A DNA stretch of 12,500 nucleotides from Chrysomallon squamiferum (Eukaryota; Mollusca; Gastropoda; Neomphalida; Peltospiridae), in contig CM022670.1 of NCBI GenBank assembly GCA_012295275.1, positions 37,967,251-37,979,750 on the forward strand, given 5' to 3'. Shown here piece after piece: positions 1 through 5,819 of the stretch (position 1 is the first letter of the stretch; every line of letters begins with the position of its first letter). Position numbers and translations under genes: made by a program. The notes beneath the pieces are model-generated. The model had not been told where the DNA came from. It ran no database searches and saw only the letters and a list, made by a program, of their open reading frames with translations.

Positions 1-777
1 AATAAAATTTGAACCTTACTATTTAGTTATATACGAAAGGATGGAAAATAAAAGAACAGGAAAATATCATTTTTCATTCATTCCTGCTTATTTGTTATTT
101 TATTGCTGTTGGTAAATAAGTACATTTTTTTATTATTTTATTTTTGCAATCTTTTGTGATTGAAACAGAAGTGTTTGGGTTTTCTAAAATGAAATTCAAA
201 GTCAGTATTTAGATATTTGTACACTGATTCATTCAAGCACATAATTATGTGTCATTTAATTCGCTTTATAGAATATATGTCACATGGTTCAGTCACGAGT
301 GAAATGAAATCACGAGTTTAAATCCCGTTTACTGAAAAACTTCTACGAACTTTTGTTCCAAAACCATATTTGTCTGACAGCTTTAGCTTAAATAATTGCA
401 GTAGTTTTATCTTAACAACTAACCACGCAAATTTCACACCCACTGTGTTTGTCTTACTGAACTTTGACACTTAAGTAATTTAAGCATACGTCTTTTTATT
501 ATTATTTTTAATTTCTACCCTTAATATATTATCATCTAAATTTCTCCTTTTGAAAAAACAAAACAAATAGAATTTGATTTTCTTAAGGACGTTTTCGAAT
601 TTTTCTTGAATGGGTTATATGAAATTAAATTTAAAAAAAAGAAGAAATTCGATTCTGCTAGAATCAAATAGACATTATTTCTACTCTTTTTAGCAAGAAT
701 CCATCAAAACGTGACCTGATTGAATACAACATCGACAAACGTTCGCTTTGACGCTTTTTGTAAAATAACAATACGTT
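1..777. other. AT-rich single-copy noncoding stretch
   Basis: No open frame of useful length and no tandem array is seen. The sequence is AT-rich with scattered A and T runs of up to about nine. The only local structure noted is the possible tRNA-like scrap at 281-330, listed separately. It fits intergenic or intronic DNA. Confidence 0.6.
281..330 (+). repeat. possible decayed tRNA-derived SINE fragment (tRNA-like T arm)
   Basis: Positions 312-328 can fold as a tRNA T arm: 5-base stem ACGAG/CCCGT with one A-C mismatch, and a 7-base loop TTTAAAT. The stretch AGTTTAAATCC resembles a pol III B box (GGTTCRANTCC). The 8-mer TCACGAGT occurs at 293-300 and again at 310-317. The upstream CACATGGTTC and AGTC recall the tRNA-related head of abundant cephalopod SINEs, a comparison made from memory. 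No acceptor or anticodon arm is present, so it is not a functional tRNA. A chance match is quite possible. Confidence 0.2.
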
Positions 778-798
778 AAAAAAAAAAAAAAAAAAAAA
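778..798. repeat. poly-A run (A21)
   Basis: An uninterrupted run of 21 A. No target-site duplication or retroposon body was recognised beside it. Confidence 0.95.
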
Positions 799-839
799 TG
801 AAAGAAAATACTGAGACGATGAGTAAATTAACATAGAGA

Positions 840-1095
840 AAGCTCATTAGACAAACAGACACACAAAAAAAAAAACAAATCCCAGAGAGACAGACACACA
901 ACAAACATGCTAACAGATATACAGCGATAGAGACAGACATACGGACAAGCAAATTAGTGTCTGACTGAAAGGAGGAAATTAAACATAGAGACAACAGATA
1001 GTTCAGTAGTCCTGTGGACAAACAGACACAAACCCAGCAAAGTATAAGGGCAGATATTAGACTGTTAGACACATACGTAGACGTGTATCTAGAAA
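840..1095. repeat. degenerate GACA/CAGACA-rich low-complexity region
   Basis: GACA, CAGA and ACAC words recur throughout (AGACAAACAGACACAC and AGAGAGACAGACACAC, for example) without a fixed period. It fits an old, decayed GACA microsatellite. The strand skew towards A, G and C over T leaves a long hydrophobic-looking open frame on the minus strand, which is treated as spurious. Confidence 0.6.
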
Positions 1096-1263
1096 GGTAA
1101 ATGTACGTGCACATATAGGAAAATATAAACGTATATTTAATTATATGTCAGTATAGTAAGACAAGAGAATTTACAGAAACTTAAACAGAGTTAAAACAAA
1201 AATTAATAAATAAAAGATGGACAAAATTTGATACTTGGTTTGTTAATTATAACTTACAAAGCT

Positions 1264-1279
1264 ATTTATTTATTTATTT
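1264..1279. repeat. short (TTTA)n microsatellite
   Basis: About four copies of a TTTA tetranucleotide just before the ATT array. Confidence 0.85.
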
Positions 1280-1286
1280 CATTTTA

Positions 1287-1440
1287 ATATTATTATTATT
1301 ATTATTACTATGATTATTATTATTACCATTTATTTTTATTATTATTATCATTATTATTATTACTATTACTATTATTATTATTACTATGATTATTATATGA
1401 TTATTATTATTATTATTATTATTATCATTATGACTATTAC
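1287..1440. repeat. (ATT)n trinucleotide array, imperfect, with an internal 27-bp duplication
   Basis: About 150 bases of ATT triplets interrupted by ATC, ACT and ATG variants. The 27 bases at 1294-1320, including the interruption TACTATGATT, recur exactly at 1370-1396. The array has therefore grown by block duplication as well as by single-triplet slippage. Confidence 0.9.
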
Positions 1441-1451
1441 TGTTTTTATTT

Positions 1452-1465
1452 TATATATATATATA
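1452..1465. repeat. short (TA)n microsatellite
   Basis: Seven TA dinucleotides, followed by T-rich sequence. Confidence 0.9.
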
Positions 1466-1499
1466 CATTTTTTTTAATAAATTTTTTTTTTCTCAAAAA

Positions 1500-1806
1500 T
1501 ATTTTGTTTTCAATATACATTTTAGCGCCCATCTTCTTAGCTGTTGCGACGTTGGTGCACACACACACACTGGACACAGCAGTGTATCGATCAAACACGT
1601 TCCCACCAACCTCCACCTACTAGTTACCGTGCCGCACACAATCTCGCGTTTTATTGTTATTATTAATTTTATGAATAGAAAACCAATTCATCAGCGCACG
1701 AGGCCAACGAGACTGTGAAGCAGACTTGTGCTTTGTGATAACGTTAGTCCAGCAATTTTAATTTTTCTTTTTTATTAATTTTTTTTTTTCTATATCTAAT
1801 AAGACG
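1500..1806. other. unique stretch with moderate CpG, no supported gene
   Basis: The sequence between repeats is less AT-rich and has scattered CpG (TAGCGCCC, GTGCCGCACA, CTCGCGTT, CAGCGCACGAGG). A short CA run lies at 1558-1570. The longest ATG frame noticed begins at 1671 and is only 15 codons. It ends in a T-rich segment at about 1758-1791. Confidence 0.5.
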
Positions 1807-1971
1807 ATGCTTGCTGATCGTGACGTGTACACACAGACAGACAGACAAAAAGACGATAGGATGGGGGATGTTCTTGTTTGTGTATCAGTTTGTGTGACGC
1901 CGAATGTCATATATAACCAATCAGAGTGGCGACTTAAGAATCTCCGTCAACGGTTCAGCAGCAGCAACAGC

Positions 1972-2008
<37 letters not shown>

Positions 2009-2031
2009 GCAATAAAATAAGAATAATTTAG
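1807..2031 (+). CDS. doubtful 74-codon ORF ending in a poly-Asn tract
   Basis: The frame starts at a real ATG with A at -3 (GACGATGC) and ends at TAG. It has no recognisable domain. The N-terminal part is short and includes TQTDRQ, read from an ACAG repeat. From about residue 50 it is SSSNS followed by about a dozen Asn, encoded by the CAA/CAG array. Poly-Asn read from a CAA microsatellite in a repeat-dense region is more likely a by-product of the repeat than a protein. An overlapping frame gives poly-Gln but has no ATG. It could be real only if transcripts show it. Confidence 0.1.
1956..2012. repeat. (CAG/CAA)n trinucleotide array
   Basis: About nineteen triplets: CAG CAG CAG CAA CAG, then a long pure CAA run, ending CAG CAA. 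The CAG units sit at both edges and pure CAA is in the middle, the pattern expected when the centre is the youngest, slipping part. Confidence 0.95.
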
Positions 2032-2036
2032 CAACA

Positions 2037-2107
2037 ATTATTATTATTATTATCACTATTATTATTAATTATTAATTAATTATTATTAATAATAATAATA
2101 ATAATAA
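2037..2107. repeat. ATT/AAT fold-back array with an 18-bp perfect palindrome
   Basis: TTA triplets switch to TAA triplets on the same strand, making a self-complementary junction. Positions 2079-2096 form a perfect palindrome centred on TTAA (2086-2089). Imperfect pairing can extend further on both sides. Confidence 0.9.
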
Positions 2108-2111
2108 GGAT

Positions 2112-2128
2112 ATGATGATGATGATGAT
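2112..2128. repeat. short (ATG)n array
   Basis: Five to six ATG/GAT triplets immediately after the AAT array. Confidence 0.9.
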
Positions 2129-2206
2129 AACAACGGCCTGCAATAATGTCCCAATAAAATATTATAATCAAATATCTTGTTACATCGTAATAATAATCTT
2201 TGTGAA

Positions 2207-2233
2207 AATAATAATAATAATAATAATAATAAA
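2207..2233. repeat. (AAT)n array
   Basis: Nine AAT triplets. The minus-strand open frame that crosses this and the preceding array is Tyr/Ile/His-rich only because it reads these triplets. Confidence 0.95.
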
Positions 2234-2640
2234 TTATCTCAGAGAGTAATAACAGATAGAGAGTCTCGATATTAAGAAATACAAATTGCACCAAGATTTC
2301 GTAATAAAAATACTATTCATATAAACTCTTCTCAAAATGTAAATAGTTAAATTAATTGTTTTTGGGATGAACTAAAATGTTAAAAGAGATAACCAGAAAG
2401 ATTCTGTTACATCGATGTCAGATTTAAGCAGATTATAATCTAGAACAATCTTACTTGTAAAATCAGTGGTACGAAAAATAACCAAATTTGCCGAAGTTAC
2501 CATTCTCTGTCGAAGATTTACGAACATCTGGTACAAGATTTTCTCAAAGATACGATATAACAAGCATATCTTTTTATATTTGATTATATTATTTTACACT
2601 GGGCATCATCTTCATTGTGAATCGTTGTTATCTTTATCAT
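2234..2640. other. single-copy AT-rich stretch, no supported gene
   Basis: Two open frames on opposite strands overlap here (minus 2563-2372, plus 2466 onward). Neither shows a motif, and the plus frame runs into the AAT/GTT repeats at 2661-2735 and is Ile/Thr-rich there. No codon or domain signal favours either one. Confidence 0.5.
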
Positions 2641-2660
2641 TATCGTCATCCTTATTAATA

Positions 2661-2735
2661 ATTATTGCTGTTACTGTAATAATAATAATAACAGCAACAA
2701 TAACAACAATAATAAATTATTGGTGTTGTTGTTGA
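2661..2735. repeat. AAT/AAC/GTT repeat cluster with two hairpins
   Basis: 2661-2673 pairs with 2689-2701 as a 13-base stem (12 of 13 paired) around a 15-base AAT-rich loop. Directly after it, CAATAAT (2707-2713) pairs perfectly with ATTATTG (2716-2722) around a 2-base loop. The GTT run at 2723-2735 is complementary to the CAACAA units. This is a short cruciform-prone block. Confidence 0.75.
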
Positions 2736-2739
2736 ACTA

Positions 2740-3300
2740 TCTGACGGAGACTCTAAAGCTGCCACACTGATTATTTGCTGGTGTCTATTCTCAACTGCTG
2801 ATTTCAGAAATGACGTCAAAATGAACACGAAATCTTAATTTAGACGTCCAGCAGTTACTGTTTGAAGCAGTTAATCTTCAAAACGTGATATTAAAAAAGA
2901 CGAGAGCATTTCGTTCGTGACTGGAAACAATGGATGCCTGATGATAATAAAAACATGCTATGAAGCCTGTGAACTGTCATTTGCAGAGACACAAACAATG
3001 AGAAGACTTAAAACGTCAGCATGTGGACGTTTGCAGTGCTTGGAAGTGTAATTCGTGGTAGGGTGGGGGAAACCAAGTACGCACACAGTGCACACACTGT
3101 ATCTATAAATGGTGGTTAGAGATAAACCACAAACGGGTTAGTGCATATAAACGGAGAATGTTGCATAGTCAGATCTGAATCTGTCTGTCTTTCTATGTAT
3201 CTGTATAATCCATCTGTTGGTTTGACTACGTTTAATTTAATTTAATATAACCTGCTGTATAATATACCAAATTCCCTAAACAATTTTTTTTCTAATTCTT
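2740..3300. other. single-copy stretch with CRE and SOX-type motifs, no supported gene
   Basis: No long frame is open. A perfect CRE palindrome TGACGTCA lies at 2811-2818 and a SOX-type AACAATGG at 2926-2933. ACGTC words recur (TTAGACGTCC, AAACGTCAGC). TATA-like words are at 3104-3110 and 3145-3151. These are consensus matches only. A pyrimidine run ending in TAG near 3302 looks like a splice acceptor, but no coding sequence follows. Confidence 0.4.
3085..3151 (+). promoter_or_regulatory. TATA-like element between two small hairpins
   Basis: ACAGTG (3085-3090) and CACTGT (3095-3100) form a perfect stem around CACA. TATAAAT follows at 3104-3110. GTGGTT (3112-3117) and AACCAC (3125-3130) then form a second perfect 6-base stem, whose right arm also matches a RUNX-type AACCACA. 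A second TATA-like ATATAAA lies at 3145-3151. No start or ORF follows at the expected distance, so promoter function is unproven. Confidence 0.15.
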
Positions 3301-3356
3301 TAGTTAAAAACCTTTATGTGTATGTTAATGTATCTACGAGTACGTAATGCAATGGA

Positions 3357-3361
3357 TATAC

Positions 3362-3398
<37 letters not shown>

Positions 3399-3425
3399 CA
3401 TACATACATACATACACATACACAC
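3357..3425. repeat. compound (TA)n-(CATA)n-(CA)n microsatellite
   Basis: About eleven TA units (near 3370-3391) pass into CATA units (3396-3414) and then short CA repeats. TG-rich sequence follows to about 3460. Open frames on both strands here (Ile/Tyr/His-rich) are repeat artefacts. Confidence 0.95.
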
Positions 3426-3509
3426 TGTGAATGTGTCTGTGTGTTTCTGTGCACGTGCATGTGTTCGCGCGATTGTCTCAGCAATCTCGTTCGTCTTCAT
3501 TGATCAGAT

Positions 3510-3777
3510 ATAACTAACAACGAAGCAGTTTTCAGCACGACGCAAGTATCAATATTCTCGTCAGACTCAGCCAGTGAGAGGCGGTTGACACTTCGCACGC
3601 AGACTAACTCAGATAACGCTTCGAGTGGTTAATAACTTGTTCGTTCATTCATTCACGACGTGCCGAGAAATTTCTCCAGATTTGCCAGTTCTCTGTCCTA
3701 CTGCTGGCTTTGCGAGAAGGACCAGAACGAGCGACACACACACACACACACACACACACGTCTACGCAGTCCGCGGT
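3510..3777 (+). promoter_or_regulatory. CpG-containing unique stretch, possible 5' exon or promoter
   Basis: CpG is dense relative to the surroundings (CACGACGC, TTCGCACGC, AACGCTTCGAG, TTCACGACGTGCCG). Positions 3776-3781 read GTATGT, a good splice-donor hexamer, preceded by CCGCG. The block could be a 5' untranslated exon on the plus strand ending there. No TATA or clear initiator was found. The frame that is open across it begins at GTG, not ATG, and includes a Thr-His run from the CA repeat. Confidence 0.15.
3734..3759. repeat. (AC)13 microsatellite
   Basis: A perfect 26-base AC run inside the CpG-containing stretch. Confidence 0.97.
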
Positions 3778-3987
3778 ATGTTTTCGGTGAAACCAGGTCG
3801 AAAAATGTTGCTGTGTGATCCGCAGCTTGTGAAGAATCTAAGACTGCAAGTTGGCTTCGTCTTTGAGAATGACCGGCAATTTCCTTTTAGATATTACTAC
3901 GCCATGTGCAATAATCTTCTGCTACTGAAGCATTATACGACAAGTGTGACTGTATATAGTTCAGAAGTGAATTCAGAGTTTCATTAA
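3778..3987 (+). CDS. doubtful 69-codon ORF of normal composition
   Basis: From ATG at 3778 to TAA at 3985-3987 this reads 69 residues, beginning MFSVKPGRKMLLCDPQL. It is one of the few frames in the window not made of repeats, with mixed charged and hydrophobic residues and no signal peptide. The start context is weak; the second Met (codon 10) has A at -3. AATAAA lies four bases after the stop (3991-3996), though inside an AT-rich array. No family was recognised. It could be a last exon, a decayed fragment or chance. Confidence 0.13.
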   Translation: MFSVKPGRKMLLCDPQLVKNLRLQVGFVFENDRQFPFRYYYAMCNNLLLLKHYTTSVTVYSSEVNSEFH

Positions 3988-4048
3988 AAAAATAAATAAT
4001 AAATAAATAAAAATAAAAATAATAATAATAATAATAATATATAAATAG

Positions 4049-4097
<49 letters not shown>
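3988..4097. repeat. AAAT/AAT array followed by (AT)21 microsatellite
   Basis: AAAT and AAT units (to about 4039) pass through ATAAATAGACATAC into an uninterrupted AT run at 4055-4097. The minus-strand Tyr/Ile-rich frame across it is an artefact. Confidence 0.95.
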
Positions 4098-4102
<5 letters not shown>

Positions 4103-4448
4103 GTATAAAATGTTGATGCTATCACTGTGTTTTAAAACTTTCAAGATTAAATAAGTTCGCGATAAAGAAAGATTTTGAGACAAGCATGTCTGTTATATCC
4201 TGATGAAGTATTTTGTTGCCGACTAAAAAGTTATTATAAAAAAATGTACTTAATGCTCTTGTTAGAGAAAATCTGCATGAATGTGCTTCACCACTGTTAT
4301 TTAATTTCACGTCAGTTGTAATGCTGCTTAATCTTATTCATAAATATTATTATGCGAATATATTCATATGTCTTCGTGTAATTTAAAAATACATTCCTGT
4401 GTTTTCTGTGAGAGTGTGTGTTAGCCAAATATTTCTTAAGTGTTTAAT
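4098..4448. other. single-copy stretch, nothing recognised
   Basis: AT-rich unique sequence with no repeat, no ATG frame of useful length and no recognised RNA or mobile-element signature. Confidence 0.5.
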
Positions 4449-4645
4449 TCCTCTTCTTCTTTTTCTTCTTCTTCTTCTTCTTATTATTATTACATCTACT
4501 ACTACTATTACTACCACTACTTCCACTAGTATTAATACGTCCGCTTCTGATTCTACTACTATTGTTCTTACCCTTATTATTATTATTGTTGTTGTTGTTG
4601 TTGTTGTTGTCGTCGTCGCTGTTGTTGTCATCGTTGATGTTGTTT
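4449..4645. repeat. in-phase trinucleotide mosaic: CTT, ATT, ACT, GTT, GTC
   Basis: CTT units (4451-4482), ATT, then ACT/ATT/ACC variants (4495-4560), ATT (4575-4587), GTT (4586-4610) and GTC (4610-4618) follow one another largely in the same triplet phase. Because the phase holds and no unit is a stop codon, open frames run through on both strands as Leu/Thr/Val or Thr/Ile/Val runs. These frames are not credible genes; the plus one begins at GTG. Confidence 0.9.
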
Positions 4646-4699
4646 TACCATACTTATCATTAATCATATTTTTCTTTACATTTTCCACATTTAATTATA

Positions 4700-4701
<2 letters not shown>

Positions 4702-4730
<29 letters not shown>

Positions 4731-4795
4731 GTTGTTCTTTTTTTTTTTTTTTTTTTTTTTATTTTATTTTTTTTTATTATAATTTTTATTTATTT
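4702..4795. repeat. poly-T tracts (T29 and T23)
   Basis: A T29 run (4702-4730), then GTTGTTC, a T23 run (4738-4760) and further T-rich sequence with A interruptions. It could be the reverse complement of a retroposon tail, but no body was recognised beside it. Confidence 0.95.
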
Positions 4796-4954
4796 AGTTC
4801 TTTTTTATATCGCTTTAAGAAAAATATTCTCATTGTATCTACACTGCTAAACAAAAAAACTGCCTCGCTACGCGTTTCACAACTCAAAACTCAAAACTCA
4901 GGTACTTTTTGCACGACACAGATAAATTTCTCGGCCAAATCAATGACTCGATAT

Positions 4955-4960
4955 TTTATT
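4955..4960 (-). terminator. possible polyadenylation signal for the minus-strand mini-ORF
   Basis: Minus-strand AATAAA about 100 bases after the TAA of the ORF at 5060-5188. AATAAA is frequent by chance in AT-rich DNA, so only its position relative to the ORF gives it weight. Confidence 0.2.
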
Positions 4961-5059
4961 TCGCGAGGCGTCGCTAACAGTTTTAGCTCAAGCGGGATGT
5001 TACGGCAGAAATGGGAAACTCATGCGCACAGATATTACACACGAAATTGTTAAATTGAT

Positions 5060-5188
5060 TTAAATGATTTTTGTGTTAGTCCCCACGACTTTGACCGCGA
5101 CGCTAATTTCATTTCGGCTAATTGCGTCTTGCCCGGTGGTCCCAAGAAGAAGAAGAAGAAGAAGAAGAAGAAGCTTTCTGTAAGCCAT
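5060..5188 (-). CDS. candidate 42-residue secreted microprotein or first exon with a poly-Leu signal peptide
   Basis: The minus-strand ATG at 5188-5186 has A at -3 and G at +4, a strong Kozak context. The frame reads MAYRK, ten Leu, then GTTGQDAISRNE and a short tail rich in Val, Thr and Ile, ending at TAA. This is a classic signal-peptide layout: basic n-region, 10-Leu core, and a small-residue c-region with a plausible cut after GTTG. The core is encoded by a (CTT)10 microsatellite. The predicted mature part is about 23 residues, with no Cys and no dibasic site. Upstream, CCCCTTTTTTTTATTCCAG (ending at 5230) resembles a splice acceptor. A 9-codon uORF (MSAVRLTFI) ends one base before the ATG. 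AATAAA follows at 4960-4955. No family was recognised. A chance ATG ahead of a CTT repeat could give the same picture. Confidence 0.25.
   Translation of the reverse strand: MAYRKLLLLLLLLLLGTTGQDAISRNEISVAVKVVGTNTKII
5144..5173. repeat. (AAG)10 microsatellite
   Basis: Ten perfect AAG triplets on the plus strand (CTT on the minus). A pure homopurine-homopyrimidine run like this can form triplex DNA. On the minus strand it is the Leu run of the candidate signal peptide. Confidence 0.97.
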
Positions 5189-5274
5189 ATTAGATGAACG
5201 TCAGACGAACTGCGCTCATCGACCTCGTTCTGGAATAAAAAAAAGGGGCGTCGCGCGTGCGTTTACGCGGCATC

Positions 5275-5299
5275 TTCACGTTGGCGTGAAATCACGTTG
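5275..5299. repeat. small palindrome with duplicated CACGTTG
   Basis: TTCACG (5275-5280) pairs perfectly with CGTGAA (5285-5290) around TTGG. CACGTTG at 5277-5283 recurs at 5293-5299, 16 bases on. It may be a protein-binding site in the CpG-rich block. No known factor is assigned. Confidence 0.5.
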
Positions 5300-5399
5300 T
5301 TGCCCTCGTTTTCCCTCTGCAATCAGGTCAAACGCTTGACGGTCCCGAGAACAAATGTTTTTTTAACACTGGTGAACAACCGCGACGTGTTGATTGTCA

Positions 5400-5434
5400 G
5401 ACACGACGACGTCCGTGGTAATCTGCGTCGTGTC
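5400..5434. repeat. 9-bp perfect inverted repeat with 17-base loop
   Basis: GACACGACG (5400-5408) is the exact reverse complement of CGTCGTGTC (5426-5434). The arms are CpG-rich. It could be a hairpin in a transcript or a dyad-symmetric binding site. Confidence 0.6.
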
Positions 5435-5481
5435 GACTTCTGAGGTCGTTTCGTGAACTTCCGTTATCGCCATTACTGTTT

Positions 5482-5710
5482 TTATCACCATCCCTCTCAC
5501 CATTGTTTTTACGTGTTGATGCTTCTGCCACTGCTACTGTACAACAACAACTACTACTACTACAGCTACTATTACAAGTAGTAGTAGTAGCAGTTGTTAT
5601 CACCATCCCTCACCATTGTTTTTACGTTTTGATGCTTCTACCACTACTACTGTACAACAACTACAACTACTACTACAGCTACTATTACAAGTAGTAGTAG
5701 AAGTAGTCGA
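5482..5710. repeat. tandem duplication of a ~115-bp unit with fold-back CTA/TAG core
   Basis: Copy 1 (5482-5596) and copy 2 (5597 to about 5710) both begin TTATCACCATCCCTC. They share the CACCATTGTTTTTACG and GATGCTTCT blocks, the TACTGTACAACAAC block and the core AGCTACTATTACAA. Copy 2 lacks a CT and has several substitutions. In each copy CTA triplets and TAG triplets flank the same 14-base loop. In copy 1, 5543-5563 pairs with 5578-5598 in 19 of 21 positions. In copy 2, 5667-5676 pairs perfectly with 5691-5700. Open frames here on both strands are Leu/Thr/Ser/Cys-rich repeat artefacts. Confidence 0.85.
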
Positions 5711-5745
5711 AACATTTATTACACATCTATCTCTATTACAACTAC

Positions 5746-5785
5746 TGTTTTCTACTACTATTACTACTACTACTACTACTACTAC

Positions 5786-5819
<34 letters not shown>
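5746..5819. repeat. (ACT)n array passing into (ATT)n
   Basis: ACT/CTA triplets (5751-5786) change in phase to ATT triplets (5786-5819). This continues the triplet landscape of the preceding duplication. Confidence 0.95.

Larger units (their letters stand above)
4855..5470. promoter_or_regulatory. CpG-rich island-like block
   Basis: A hand count gives about 50 CpG in roughly 600 bases, far denser than the flanks (GCTACGCG, TTCGCGAGGCGTCGC, GGGGCGTCGCGCGTGCG, ACGACGACGTCCG). In animals such islands often mark unmethylated promoters or first exons. Local structure includes three heptamer units (AACTCAA type) at 4881-4900, the homeodomain-like GCTAATT at 5102-5108 and 5117-5123, two hairpins and an (AAG)10 run. 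No TATA box was found. The most gene-like content is on the minus strand (5060-5188). Confidence 0.4.

Noticed and set aside
776-1114. 112-codon hydrophobic minus-strand ORF resembling membrane segments
   Set aside because: It starts at GTG, not ATG, reads a GACA-type decayed repeat as Val/Cys/Leu, and ends in a Phe run from poly-A.
1910-1924. TATATAA immediately followed by CCAATCAG as a promoter
   Set aside because: CCAAT boxes normally lie well upstream of TATA; here they abut, and neither orientation gives usable geometry.
1956-2012. CAG/CAA array as a poly-Gln protein
   Set aside because: The Gln frame has a stop shortly upstream (TAA at about 1936) and no ATG.
2076-2294. 72-codon minus-strand ORF rich in Tyr, His and Ile
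   Set aside because: Product of AAT and ATG arrays.
3280-3303. Polypyrimidine-TAG splice acceptor
   Set aside because: Followed by a microsatellite with no plausible exon.
4383-4782. Long ORFs on both strands with Leu, Thr and Val runs
   Set aside because: They read the in-phase triplet mosaic and T tracts; the plus frame starts at GTG.
5078-5184. Plus-strand internal exon between GTGTTAG and CTGTAAGC, including a Lys run
   Set aside because: The splice-like words fit loosely and there is no partner exon; the minus-strand reading of the same DNA has a good start codon and a coherent signal-peptide pattern.
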